The notes: generated by a model from the letters alone, not told the origin. A stretch of DNA of 14,626 nucleotides from Pseudomonadota bacterium (GCA_018812385.1 JAHJDU010000443.1:1-14626); one strand, 5' to 3'; counted from the first letter of the stretch, positions 1-7,583 are shown. Program-made: numbers and translations.

Positions 1-2
1 GA

Positions 3-110
3 CGTAGTTTGCAACGTGATTTAAAGGGTTTTTTGGAAAAGGGAATAATAAAAGAATCAGGAACAGGATCGACTGACCCAACGCGCCATTATGTTTTGTC
101 GGAGCAATGA
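3..110 (+). CDS. C-terminal end of a winged-helix protein (possibly Fic family), 5' end outside window
   Basis: Only the last 35 codons are visible, read in the frame starting at base 3 and ending in TGA at 108-110. The peptide contains RSLQRDLKGFLEKGIIKESG followed by a short basic/polar strand and YVL. This is the recognition helix and wing pattern of a small winged-helix domain: (S/T)xQRDLxxLxxKGxIxxxGxG. Such a domain is typical of the C-terminus of bacterial Fic (AMP-transferase) proteins, but also occurs in other winged-helix regulators, so the family is inferred only. The catalytic part would lie to the left of the window. It shares no operon with the genes to the right, which face the other way. 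Confidence 0.4.
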   Translation, partial: RSLQRDLKGFLEKGIIKESGTGSTDPTRHYVLSEQ

Positions 111-113
111 CAA

Positions 114-158
114 GCTGTGACACGGAGCTGTGACACTGCTATGACAATTGCTGTGACA
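114..158 (+). repeat. Four imperfect copies of the 9-mer GCTGTGACA
   Basis: GCTGTGACA occurs at 114-122, 127-135 and 150-158, with a one-mismatch copy (GCTATGACA) at 138-146, giving a spacing of 13, 11 and 12 bp. The array lies directly after the stop codon of the winged-helix gene. It could be an operator-like array or simple sequence drift; nothing else supports either reading. Confidence 0.35.
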
Positions 159-189
159 TACGCTATTTCAGAATTAATCAATATCGCTG

Positions 190-208
190 ACAGGGCGGCT
201 GTTTTTTT
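190..208 (+). terminator. Weak candidate intrinsic terminator after the winged-helix gene
   Basis: A very short stem (ACAG 190-193 with CTGT 199-202, loop GGCGG) runs directly into a tract of T residues ending at 208. The position, about 80 bp after the stop codon of the leftmost gene, suits a terminator. The 4-bp stem is short, so confidence is low. Confidence 0.25.
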
Positions 209-287
209 AGGCCCATCTATGAACCACTCGGTATGACGTTGCTGCGCATAGCCCAACCCTTCATTTCATCGTACCCCCGGGCAAAAC

Positions 288-425
288 CAGGAGCGCAAAA
301 CTGCTTGACAGAACTCAATTTTTTGTCTTATACATTTGATCATGATTCTCGACTCTTTTTTGATACTTCTTCCTTTGATTTTTCTGGCTTTGGGCGGGTA
401 TGTTTTATCTGAATTCTACTCCCTG
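288..425 (+). repeat. Direct repeat, left copy (promoter plus first 28 codons of the AEC transporter)
   Basis: This segment aligns without gaps to 12844-12981 on the same strand. By eye there are 8 mismatches in 138 bp: two at 293-294, one at 314, three in 335-340, and two in the coding part. The two coding differences are both synonymous (CCT TTG/CCT CTG, TCT/TCC). The copies are 12,556 bp apart and enclose the whole sensor-transporter-aminotransferase-AOR block. Beyond 425 the sequences diverge after a 3-nt offset, keeping only a weak TCC-AGGA match. Confidence 0.9.
305..334 (+). promoter_or_regulatory. Sigma-70-type promoter of the truncated AEC copy
   Basis: A consensus -35 box TTGACA (305-310) is followed by TATACA (329-334) with an 18-bp spacer, or by TTATAC with 17 bp. 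It is the same promoter as at 12861-12890 in front of the intact transporter. The only difference within it is one base in the spacer (position 314). The predicted start of transcription falls at about 341, next to the ATG at 342. Confidence 0.55.
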
Positions 426-476
426 GTTTCCAAGGAAGCAGAGGTGTTGTTGAATAAATTTATTCAACAGGTATAG
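342..476 (+). pseudogene. Truncated AEC-family transporter remnant (44 codons)
   Basis: An ATG at 342 opens a 44-codon frame ending at TAG 474-476. Its first 28 residues are identical to the N-terminus of the intact AEC permease at 12898-13782 (first transmembrane segment, ending YVLSEFYSL). After that the two diverge: this copy continues VSKEAEVLLNKFIQQV and stops, while the intact gene continues SEDTLIRIVTDFFMP. The divergent tail still looks like the same region of AEC proteins, where a loop is followed by a helix of the type LNKxxFY. It may therefore be a junction between two related genes rather than random sequence. With one membrane segment it cannot be a working carrier. It keeps a good promoter, so a short peptide could still be made. 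Confidence 0.7.
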
Positions 477-503
477 TCAACCTTTAATAATCTCCCTAAA
501 CCA

Positions 504-783
504 ATGAAATGGCAGTCTTTTCTGATGAATGACCTGATGTTATTAACCGACATTCCCTCAATAGTTCAAACCGCCTCTGTAAAACACGACTTGAACAAAA
601 TTCATCAGGAGGTTAAATCTGGATCTTGTATCCCTGATATGGCTCAAAAATATGGATGTTCCCCAGGCCCTGGTATGGTCAGGGATTGTGTATGATAATC
701 CAACAAAGGTTCCTTCTGGCTCATACTTCTCTGATCCTGAAATATATCAAGCGCCGTTACGACAGGGGAACCGCTCTGGATGA
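504..783 (+). pseudogene. Probable frameshifted gene fragment of unknown family
   Basis: The frame from ATG 504 reads 63 codons to TGA 693-695 and includes LLTDIPSIVQTA, KHDLNKIHQEVKSG and IPDMAQKYG. This has the composition of a real helix-turn-helix-like or ParB-like segment. Just after AQKYG the adjacent frame becomes better (DVPQALVWSGIVYDNP) and runs to TGA 781-783, as expected from a single frameshift around 655-665. I have a weak recollection that (A/D)xAxKYGxxxxLVWS occurs in phage or plasmid ParB/methylase-associated proteins, but I cannot confirm it. No good ribosome-binding site precedes the ATG. The best description is a decayed fragment; a chance ORF is the alternative. Confidence 0.3.
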
Positions 784-995
784 GACTTGAAAAAACAGCA
801 AAGATTCATAAAAGACGTTTTTGTCACACCAAGCATATATTTGGTCTTTCCGTTGGAAAGAAATTTAACCAGCCCACCAACTTTGAATACTTTATTAAGT
901 TGATCCGTCTTTTGCACCGTATCATTCTGAATTTTTATCACTTTATTTTTGATATTGTTTGCTGCAACAACGATATTGGCATTTGTTGTGTTCAC
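747..995 (-). pseudogene. Possible remnant of a chemoreceptor C-terminus
   Basis: This minus-strand frame of 82 codons opens at GTG 995, 22 bp beyond the end of the AOR gene, with no convincing ribosome-binding site. Its first 40 residues (including VVAANNIKNKVIKIQNDT and QLNKVFKV) have the heptad-like pattern seen at the end of methyl-accepting chemotaxis proteins, typically A..I...V..I..D...T..LN..V..FKV. The rest (lysine and cysteine rich) does not resemble anything. The opposite strand has a similar-length ORF rich in Phe, Ile and His, which I regard as its shadow. The reading is tentative and could be chance. Confidence 0.2.
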
Positions 996-1017
996 ATTTT
1001 CGTGTTAAAAAAAAATT

Positions 1018-2766
1018 TTATCTATCCCATTTCCGTAGGGAATTATACGCTTTAAATAATGTGTTAAAATCAGTTTCGGTCATAACTTTTCCACTGTCTT
1101 CAAGCTTTTTATGAAAAGCTGCCGGTAAGTTTTCATGTTCTTTGGTCATGCCTTCCCGGAGATTAAAGTCCCTGACCTTTGTTGAAATGGCGTGAGCAAT
1201 TTTTGCCAGGTTTTCTTGTGATCCGTCAATACCGGTTGAAGCAGATACCAGTGTACCCAGAAGTTCCCAGGGATAGATGTCCCTGAAGAACTTACAAAGG
1301 ATCATAGAATCGAACAAGGTCAGCCTGTCTTCAAAATCAATAAACATTTCAGCCTTGCCTTCGATGCGGTCAGGTTCTATGAGGCCTGAAAGTTCAGGCT
1401 TGTAAAAAGTGGCCCGAAGATGACAGGCCCCCCGGTCTGAGGTGGCATACCCGAGCCCCATGCCTTTGAGCACCCTTGGGTCATATCCGGCGGGCTCCAT
1501 GCCTTTGACATGGACTGCCTTGTCTTCCATGCCCCAGGCTTTGGCAGTGGGGATAATTCCATTTGAAAGGATTTCTCCGATTCCTTTCTTTTGGGAGATA
1601 AGAGTCAAAAGGGCAGCTGTTTTTTGGGCATCTCCAAAATGAATCTCATGGTCAGATTTCTCCTGTTCAAAAGCCGCCATGGCAAAGGCACAGAGGTTGC
1701 CTGCCGTGATGGTGTCCATACCAAGCCCGTCACAAAGGTGATTGAGGTAGGCAATCTCTTCAATGGAATCAATCATGCAAAGACCGCCAAAGGCATAGAT
1801 GGTCTCATATTCAGGGCCTTCCATGACCAGACCCTTATGGGGCCCCTGCAATACGGTTGTCATCCGTCCGCAGGAAAGGTAGCACTTGGCACAGGCATGG
1901 GGAGTGACCTCACACTGATTGTGCAATGCATCTGCACTGATTTTTTCCCAATGGGGCGCCCTGCCTTTTGACCAGTATCTGGTGGGGAAAGCGCCGGCAT
2001 TGTTCATGATTTTCACCATCTGGGATGTGCCCATGGTTTTATAGGCATGGACAGCCGGATGATCTTTGGATTCTTCAGCTAGCTGCTTGGACAATTTAAT
2101 CAGAGCTTTGGCATCATGGGAAGTCCGTTTTTTATCTCCGGAAAAAACAATTGCTTTCAGATTCTTGGACCCCATGACAGTTCCGGTACCTGCCCGTCCG
2201 GCACACCGCCAACCGTCATTTTTAATGATGGAAAACTTTACTCCGTTTTCACCAGCAGGTCCAATAACCACTTTACCCGTCTTCCAGCCTTTTTTCTTTT
2301 TATTGGTATATTTATTTTTTACGGCCTTTTCGGTTTCAAAGGTGTCTTTTCCTTTCAAATCAGAAGCATCGTGGTAAATGGCCCCTTCGGGTGTGATTTC
2401 CAGAAGGGACAGGTTTTTGGCTTTCCCCTTTATCACAATGGCATCAAACCCTGTTGCGCTGATGGCTTCGGGCACCCTGCCGCCGGAATAGGATTCTACA
2501 TAAAAACCGGTCAAAGGGGATTTGGTAAATACCCCATACCGGGATGATCCCCAGGTCATACCACCGGTCAAAGCTCCTGTGGCAAAGATCAGGTGATTAT
2601 CACTTGACAGGGGATCAACACCCTTTGGATTTTTTTCAAAAAGAAGCCAGGAGGCCAGGCCTTTGCCGCCAAGATATTTTGTCAGAATCCTATCGGGTAT
2701 AGGCGTAATCTCATATGTTTGATTTGTTAAATTGATCGTGATAATACGATTATAAAATCCATGCAT
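1018..2766 (-). CDS. aor: Aldehyde:ferredoxin oxidoreductase, AOR family (tungsten-bispterin, [4Fe-4S])
   Basis: The 582-residue product is a full-length AOR-family enzyme (usual length about 600). These cytoplasmic enzymes oxidise aldehydes to carboxylic acids and reduce ferredoxin. Seen in the sequence: an N-terminal pterin-binding domain with GALTGG (65-69 region) and CAGRAGTGTVMGSKNLKAIV (188-207); the cluster ligands C292, C295 and C299 in CAKCYLSC; the fourth Cys, C491, in DSMILCKF; the pterin-binding CDGLGMDT (345-352); and DRGACHLRA (444-452). All hallmark positions are intact. The ATG lies 2 nt after the livF stop, with AGGA about 8 nt upstream inside livF, so translation is probably coupled to the transporter. 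As last gene of the operon it most likely oxidises the aldehyde made by the aminotransferase at 7584. Which aldehyde is not determined; AOR, FOR or another subfamily cannot be separated here. Confidence 0.92.
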   Translation of the reverse strand: MHGFYNRIITINLTNQTYEITPIPDRILTKYLGGKGLASWLLFEKNPKGVDPLSSDNHLIFATGALTGGMTWGSSRYGVFTKSPLTGFYVESYSGGRVPEAISATGFDAIVIKGKAKNLSLLEITPEGAIYHDASDLKGKDTFETEKAVKNKYTNKKKKGWKTGKVVIGPAGENGVKFSIIKNDGWRCAGRAGTGTVMGSKNLKAIVFSGDKKRTSHDAKALIKLSKQLAEESKDHPAVHAYKTMGTSQMVKIMNNAGAFPTRYWSKGRAPHWEKISADALHNQCEVTPHACAKCYLSCGRMTTVLQGPHKGLVMEGPEYETIYAFGGLCMIDSIEEIAYLNHLCDGLGMDTITAGNLCAFAMAAFEQEKSDHEIHFGDAQKTAALLTLISQKKGIGEILSNGIIPTAKAWGMEDKAVHVKGMEPAGYDPRVLKGMGLGYATSDRGACHLRATFYKPELSGLIEPDRIEGKAEMFIDFEDRLTLFDSMILCKFFRDIYPWELLGTLVSASTGIDGSQENLAKIAHAISTKVRDFNLREGMTKEHENLPAAFHKKLEDSGKVMTETDFNTLFKAYNSLRKWDR

Positions 2767-2768
2767 GG

Positions 2769-3479
2769 CTATATTCCTAGATAGGCCTCTTTCACATGAG
2801 GATCATTGAGCAGTTCTTTTGCCGGGCCTTCCATGGCAATTCGGCCGTGTTCCAGAACATACCCGCGGTCACTCAAGGAAAGGGAATGGTTGACATCCTG
2901 CTCCACCAGAAGAACAGTGGTGCCCTGGTCTGCAATTTTCCGGATGGTTTCAAAAATGCTTTTAATCAGAACAGGTGCAAGTCCAAGCGAGGGTTCATCC
3001 AGCATCAAGAGTTTCGGTCTGGCCATTAAACCGCGGCCGATAGCCACCATCTGCTGTTCTCCTCCTGAAAGTGTCATGGCAATTTGGGCCTGCCTTTCTT
3101 TGAGGCGGGGCAGCATGGCATAGACCTGCTTTAAGGTTTCGTCCTTGTGTTTATCTGCCCGTTTGTTATAGGCACCAACAATCAAGTTGTCTTTAATGGT
3201 CATCAGGGAAAAAAGCCTGCGGCCCTCAGGTACTTGGACAATACCTCGGCCAACAATATCTTCCGGCTGAAAATTCTCTATACAATCACCATTAAAGGAT
3301 ATGCTGCCTTTTGTCGGGTGCATCAAACCGGAGATGGTCTTGAGCAATGTGGATTTGCCGGCACCATTGCCGCCGATAATACTGACCACCTCGCCTTCGT
3401 TGATATTCAATGATAAATCAAATATGACCTGAACGTCACCATAAAATGCATCAATTCCATTGATTTCAAGAAACGCCAT
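2769..3479 (-). CDS. livF: Branched-chain-type amino acid ABC transporter ATP-binding protein LivF
   Basis: One of the two cytoplasmic ATPases of a Liv/HAAT-type importer. From the longer ATG at 3485 the protein has 238 residues: Walker A GGNGAGKST (38-46), Q-loop Q84 in QVPEGRRLF, signature LSGGEQQ (139-145), Walker B LLMLDEP (159-165), and VEQ in place of the H-loop histidine, as is usual for LivF. I chose the internal ATG at 3479 (starting MAFLEING) because GGGGGA lies 5 nt upstream of it, whereas the same purines abut the first ATG. Either start overlaps the 3' end of livG (by 14 or 20 bp), so translation is coupled. The length is typical for the family (about 235). Confidence 0.95.
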   Translation of the reverse strand: MAFLEINGIDAFYGDVQVIFDLSLNINEGEVVSIIGGNGAGKSTLLKTISGLMHPTKGSISFNGDCIENFQPEDIVGRGIVQVPEGRRLFSLMTIKDNLIVGAYNKRADKHKDETLKQVYAMLPRLKERQAQIAMTLSGGEQQMVAIGRGLMARPKLLMLDEPSLGLAPVLIKSIFETIRKIADQGTTVLLVEQDVNHSLSLSDRGYVLEHGRIAMEGPAKELLNDPHVKEAYLGI

Positions 3480-4191
3480 ATTCATCCCCCAGATATGCTT
3501 TAATCACATTCTCGTTTGAGGCCACCTCTCTGGGCGTGCCCTGTGCAATTTTTTTTCCGAAATGGATGACAACTATCCGGTCGGAAAGTGCCATAATCGC
3601 TCTCATAATATGTTCAATCACAAAAATGGTGATCCCGGTCTGTCTTAAGTGCTGGATAATCTCAACCATTTCATCTACTTCCGCAGGCCTGAGACCTGCC
3701 ATGACTTCATCTAAGAGCAAAAGCTTAGGTTCGGTGGCAATGGCCCTTGCGATTTCAAGCCTTTTCCTGTCAGCAATGGTCAGGGAACTGGATTTGGTAT
3801 CTTTTCTGTTTTCAAAATCTAATGTTTTTAAAACGTTCAAGGCTTTTTCTTCTGCCTCAGATGTATTGCCTGTTGTGGCAAAAGCACCCACCATGACATT
3901 ATATAAAACACTTTTTGTGGCAAAGGGTTTAACGATCTGAAATGTCCTGGCAAGACCTTTTTTACAGAGATTCCACGGTTTTTGATTATTGATGGTCTCT
4001 CCGTTGAACTGAATTAGTCCTTCAGAAGGCGGGTGAACCCCGGCAATACAATTAAATGCCGTTGACTTGCCTGCACCGTTCGGGCCGATTAAACCTAGAA
4101 TTTCACCCTGGTCAATGGAAAGGTTCAATTTATCCACCGCTGTCAGCCCTCCAAACCTCATGACCATATCGGTTACTTCAAGAATTTTCAT
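3466..4191 (-). CDS. livG: Branched-chain-type amino acid ABC transporter ATP-binding protein LivG
   Basis: Second ATPase of the importer, 241 residues. Walker A is GPNGAGKST (36-44), the Q-loop lies in RTFQIVKPF (Q85), Walker B is LLLLDE (157-162), and the H-loop is H194 in VIEH. The LivG-typical insert following ARTFQ is present. The ABC signature is divergent: LTIADRKRLEIARA (137-150) instead of LSxGQQ. I recall related LTLAxRKRLE forms in a subgroup of LivG proteins, so this is probably not a defect. Its ATG overlaps the livM stop by 4 bp (ATGA), and its own end overlaps livF. It should pair with LivF beneath the LivH/LivM channel. Confidence 0.95.
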   Translation of the reverse strand: MKILEVTDMVMRFGGLTAVDKLNLSIDQGEILGLIGPNGAGKSTAFNCIAGVHPPSEGLIQFNGETINNQKPWNLCKKGLARTFQIVKPFATKSVLYNVMVGAFATTGNTSEAEEKALNVLKTLDFENRKDTKSSSLTIADRKRLEIARAIATEPKLLLLDEVMAGLRPAEVDEMVEIIQHLRQTGITIFVIEHIMRAIMALSDRIVVIHFGKKIAQGTPREVASNENVIKAYLGDEYGVS

Positions 4192-5297
4192 GCATCACCA
4201 TCCTTTTTGAGCCTGTCAGCGAATTTATCAACCAGGCGGTCATAAACTTTGGTCAATGGTTCCTGGATTCCCCTGGGCTGATAAATCATTACCAGGATCA
4301 GTACCACACCGTAAATGATCAGGTGAAGCCCTGGAAGGGTATCGCCAAAATAGATCCTTGATAAATCACTCACAGGCCTTAACAGCAGCGCCCCGAGAAC
4401 AGGCCCGGCAATGGATCCTCTGCCGCCGATCAGGGCGATGAATGCAATTTCAAAAGATGTATCCAGGGAAATAATACTCTTGGGATGAATAAAAAGGGAA
4501 AACTGGGCATAAAAGGTACCTGCCAGAGCAGTCAGAAAAGAACTCATTGCCATGGCTATCAGTTTGGCTCTGGATACATTAATCCCCAATGCCATTGCAG
4601 CTTCCGGTTCTTCACCACCGGCATTAAGATAATACCCCAGCTTGGATCTTGAAATAAACCAGGTTATGGCCAGCACAATAATAAGCATAATCAGAATAAT
4701 ATAATAATAGGGCTCTTTATTAGCGAACATGAAATTAACCAGACCAGTGTTCATGGGTGGAATCTGCAACCCCCTGGGGCCATTAATTTTTAAGGGGCCC
4801 AGGTAATCAATGTTTTCCACCATAACCCTGAATCCTTCTGCAAAAGCAATGGTGGCCAGAGCAAAATAAGCGCCTCGCATTTTAAACGTAGGCAGACCGA
4901 TCAATATTCCTACGAATAGGGCAATAATCCCCCCCAGAATCATACCGATCCAGGGGCTTATGCCGTACTGAAGGGATAGGATGGTGGATGTATACGCTCC
5001 GATCCCGATAAATACGGCATGGCCCAGAGGGAGGACACCTGCAAATCCGCCCACCATATTCCAGGAGGTGGTCAGGTAGGCATAAAAGTACATTAAAATA
5101 ATCATATGCAGCCAGGTGGGGCTTTTGAGTATCAATGGCAGACCAAATGCCAGAACCGCCACCAGAGCCAGAAAGACTTTGTTGATTGTATCTTTTAAAA
5201 TCGTCTTTTCCAAAGACATCCCGGTTTCACCCTGGGATGGGCCGCCGCCAGCTAATACCGTGGGGGTACGTTGTTCACTATATTCATTACCAGTCAT
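4188..5297 (-). CDS. livM: Branched-chain-type amino acid ABC transporter permease LivM
   Basis: Inner-membrane permease of 369 residues with about eight to ten hydrophobic segments starting near residue 40. Family marks are GGFAGVLPLGHAVFIGIGAY (83-102), the cytoplasmic coupling loop EEPEAAMALGINVSRAKLIA (229-248), and GGRGSIAGPVLGA (291-303). The start overlaps the end of livH by 11 bp and has GGAG 6 nt upstream, which supports it. The resulting polar 26-residue N-terminal extension is unusual. An alternative start at Met27 (5219) would give a more standard protein but has a weaker ribosome-binding site. A charged C-terminal tail (residues 345-369) is cytoplasmic by inference. It forms the channel together with LivH. 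Confidence 0.94.
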   Translation of the reverse strand: MTGNEYSEQRTPTVLAGGGPSQGETGMSLEKTILKDTINKVFLALVAVLAFGLPLILKSPTWLHMIILMYFYAYLTTSWNMVGGFAGVLPLGHAVFIGIGAYTSTILSLQYGISPWIGMILGGIIALFVGILIGLPTFKMRGAYFALATIAFAEGFRVMVENIDYLGPLKINGPRGLQIPPMNTGLVNFMFANKEPYYYIILIMLIIVLAITWFISRSKLGYYLNAGGEEPEAAMALGINVSRAKLIAMAMSSFLTALAGTFYAQFSLFIHPKSIISLDTSFEIAFIALIGGRGSIAGPVLGALLLRPVSDLSRIYFGDTLPGLHLIIYGVVLILVMIYQPRGIQEPLTKVYDRLVDKFADRLKKDGDA

Positions 5298-6174
5298 ATT
5301 TTACTCCGAACAATCCTGAGGGTTTAACAAACAGGACCAGCAGAAAAAGTCCGTAAACAATACCTTCGGTCCAGGTGGCGGTCATGAATCTGGGGCCGAT
5401 GGACTCGATGAGCCCGATAATAATGCCGCCGATGATGGCGCCGGGCATACTGCCCAACCCGCCCAACACCACGATGATAAATCCCTTGATATCAAACAGG
5501 ACGCCAACCGTAGGAAATATATTGTAAAAAGGGACCAGAGTCACGGCGGCAATTCCTGCCACAGCCGTTCCAATACCAAAGGTCATATTGTAAATCTTGT
5601 ATTGATTGATCCCTGAAAGGCTTGCTGCATCACGATCCAGGCTCGTAGCACGAATAGCACGGCCCATGCGGGTGTATTGAAAAAAATAATAGACCCCGAA
5701 TGCAGTGACAATAGCAGTGGTAAATCCCCACAATTTTGGTACGGAGATAAATATTTCGCCTATTTCGATCATTTTCCCTTTCAGGGGATTGTCCGGTATG
5801 AATCGATACTGAGGACCGAATAAAAGAAGAGTCAAATTGTCAAGAATATACCATACACCGGTGGTTATAATGATCACAGTTAAGGGTTCCCGAACATCTT
5901 TTTCTGCCTTGAATATGGGTTTTATAACGATGTCCTGGAGATAATAGCCGAAAAGGTACATGACCGGAATAACGAAAATTAATGACAGATAAGGATGCAA
6001 TCCGGTCAATGACACTGTCCAGAAGGCAACATACATCCCCACCATGAGCAGGGAACCATGGGCAAAGTTGACCACTTTGAGCACCCCGAAAATAATGGTG
6101 AGCCCAAGGGCGGTCAATCCATAAATTGATCCCATTAATATGCCGTTAATAGCGTCTTCAATAAAATAAATCAT
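5287..6174 (-). CDS. livH: Branched-chain-type amino acid ABC transporter permease LivH
   Basis: Inner-membrane permease of 295 residues, close to the usual LivH length. Hallmarks are NGILMGSIYGLTALGLTIIF near the N-terminus, followed by NFAHGSLLMVGMY, the coupling loop RATSLDRDAASLSGINQYK in the second half, and VVLGGLGSMPGAIIGG near the C-terminus. I chose ATG 6174 (MIYFIEDAING) because GGAG lies 6 nt before it. A TTG at 6186 would add four residues but would place that GGAG inside the gene. It lies 77 bp after the binding-protein gene, from which it is separated by a strong hairpin, and it overlaps livM by 11 bp. Confidence 0.94.
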   Translation of the reverse strand: MIYFIEDAINGILMGSIYGLTALGLTIIFGVLKVVNFAHGSLLMVGMYVAFWTVSLTGLHPYLSLIFVIPVMYLFGYYLQDIVIKPIFKAEKDVREPLTVIIITTGVWYILDNLTLLLFGPQYRFIPDNPLKGKMIEIGEIFISVPKLWGFTTAIVTAFGVYYFFQYTRMGRAIRATSLDRDAASLSGINQYKIYNMTFGIGTAVAGIAAVTLVPFYNIFPTVGVLFDIKGFIIVVLGGLGSMPGAIIGGIIIGLIESIGPRFMTATWTEGIVYGLFLLVLFVKPSGLFGVKYDW

Positions 6175-6203
6175 TTGAGTCTCCAAACCGCATGAGTGGG
6201 TCG

Positions 6204-6229
6204 CCCCGGAAGACTGTCGCCTTCCGGGG
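6204..6229 (-). promoter_or_regulatory. Intercistronic GC-rich hairpin between livJ and livH
   Basis: A perfect 9-bp inverted repeat, CCCCGGAAG (6204-6212) and CTTCCGGGG (6221-6229), flanks an 8-nt loop. It sits about 22 bp after the stop of the binding-protein gene and about 30 bp before the livH start, and has no T-tract on the minus strand. This suits an mRNA-stabilising or partial-attenuation structure that keeps the binding protein in excess over the membrane parts, as known in other binding-protein operons. That role is inferred. Confidence 0.65.
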
Positions 6230-6251
6230 AATTATTACCCTAATTAATTTT

Positions 6252-7505
6252 TCAGGGTTTCGGAAAAACCGGTGTATACCCGGCTCTTCTCGCACTCTTG
6301 GGCCATACGGAGATCCGTTCAAGTCCTTTGCCAATATCGTTGATCTGTACCATGACAAGAGATGCATTCTGGTTCTGACCTGTTGCATCAAATTTAACAG
6401 CGTCATACCCTACAATCATACCCGGACCATCTTTTAAGTCAGTGGCTGCAAGCGCCTGCCTTATTTTGTCGGGATCAAGGCTTCCAGCCCGCTCAAGAGC
6501 ATCTTTGATAAGATACATGGCAAGATATGCATCCACTGCTTCACCGGTCAAATTTGTCCCGTATTTTGCTTTGTATTTATCATTTGTCTCTTTTGCACCC
6601 ACTTTGTTTACGTCTGTCTCCCATTCAACAATATCAAAAATATATTGAGCATTTTTGCCGGCTGCTGTTAAAAAGGATGGGTCTGCATGTCCGCCACCGC
6701 TGGTAATAATCGCTTTTAGCTTTACTTTATATTCAGCCAGAGTGTTGGTCAAAAGGATGGCATCAGCAGCATTGGAAACAAGCATGAGAACTTCTGCTTT
6801 TGAACGGCGTATTTTCTGTACCACGGGGCTTAAGTCGGTTGCTGTGGATGGATAAGGCTCGTCCATTACGACTTCATACCCGGCTTCTTGAGCCAGTTGT
6901 TTCCATTGGCCGGCAAACCCTTTGCCCCAGTCACCGTTTTCATAAACAAAGGCCAGTTTTTTAACTGAAGTGCCAAACTCTTTTTGCATGTCTTTAAGAA
7001 AAGTAAACTGATCCCTTGTCCACCAGGAATCTTTGGCTGCAATACGGAATACATTTTTAAATCCCTGGTCTGTGATTTTATCAGATACAGAAACCGGTAC
7101 GATGAAAGGGACACCATAACGTTCTGCCACAGCAGAGGTTGGATAGGTCACGGCAGAGTTCCAGCAGCCGGTGAGAACATTCACTTTTTGACTGTTAATG
7201 AGTCGTTCTGCTTCTGCAACCCCCTTTTCAGGTTTTGACTCAGAATCCGCATAAAAAAGCTCTAATTTTGCACCGCCAAGGGATTTGATACCGCCGGCAG
7301 TATTAATTTCTTCAAGGGCCAGTTCCCTGGCATTTTTTCCCTGTTGTCCCACTGATGCAGACGGTCCGGATAAAGGGATGATATTCCCCACCCGGACGAC
7401 TTTGTCGCCTGCCATGGCCGGAGTTGTGATTAAGCCTGCTGCCATAAAAAAAGCAACCACCAGTGCTGTACCAATGGTTTGCCAGAACATCAGTTTTTTC
7501 CCCAT
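6252..7505 (-). CDS. livJ: Periplasmic amino-acid-binding protein of the Liv/HAAT ABC transporter
   Basis: Solute-binding protein of 417 residues with a clear Sec signal: KK near the start, a hydrophobic core at about 11-25, and cleavage after AMA (32) before GDK. There is no lipobox cysteine, so a soluble periplasmic protein is expected. The mature part is a type 1 periplasmic-binding fold (Peripla_BP_6 style), with VGNIIPLSGPSASVGQQGKN at the start, CWNSAVTYPTSAVAERYGVP near 120, and FVYENGDWGKGF in the middle. The start has AGGAGG 8 nt upstream, the best ribosome-binding site in the operon. The gene follows the aminotransferase gene by 78 bp. The fold binds branched-chain amino acids but also GABA-like ligands, amides and urea, so the ligand cannot be read from the sequence; the operon context favours the aminotransferase substrate. 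Confidence 0.93.
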   Translation of the reverse strand: MGKKLMFWQTIGTALVVAFFMAAGLITTPAMAGDKVVRVGNIIPLSGPSASVGQQGKNARELALEEINTAGGIKSLGGAKLELFYADSESKPEKGVAEAERLINSQKVNVLTGCWNSAVTYPTSAVAERYGVPFIVPVSVSDKITDQGFKNVFRIAAKDSWWTRDQFTFLKDMQKEFGTSVKKLAFVYENGDWGKGFAGQWKQLAQEAGYEVVMDEPYPSTATDLSPVVQKIRRSKAEVLMLVSNAADAILLTNTLAEYKVKLKAIITSGGGHADPSFLTAAGKNAQYIFDIVEWETDVNKVGAKETNDKYKAKYGTNLTGEAVDAYLAMYLIKDALERAGSLDPDKIRQALAATDLKDGPGMIVGYDAVKFDATGQNQNASLVMVQINDIGKGLERISVWPKSARRAGYTPVFPKP

Positions 7506-7583
7506 GAAATTATCCTCCTAAAAAAGTATGAATCATTGCTTTATTTCTTAAGCCTGCCCTGTGCAGACATTATCGATTTTTTC

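Noticed and set aside
111..236. The frame of the winged-helix gene stays open for 41 codons after its TGA, suggesting stop readthrough or selenocysteine.
   Set aside because: An open run of this length is not rare by chance, no selenocysteine hairpin is evident after the TGA, and the downstream peptide is low complexity from the GCTGTGACA repeats.
985..1018. T-tract on the minus strand directly after the aor stop as an intrinsic terminator.
   Set aside because: The T-run is good, but only weak 4-bp stems (TTCC/GGAA or TCCC/GGGA) precede it, so I could not support a proper terminator hairpin.
780..1055. Plus-strand 91-codon ORF opposite the end of aor.
   Set aside because: It overlaps the 3' end of the well-supported aor gene, is rich in Phe, Ile and His typical of an antisense shadow, and has no ribosome-binding site.
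2116..2547. Long plus-strand ORF (143 codons) inside aor.
   Set aside because: It is fully antisense to an intact AOR gene with all family motifs; composition is that of a shadow frame.
7512..7583. Short stem CTGC/GCAG between gabT and livJ as a terminator.
   Set aside because: The 4-bp stem has no T-tract, and the genes read as one operon with a strong ribosome-binding site for livJ.
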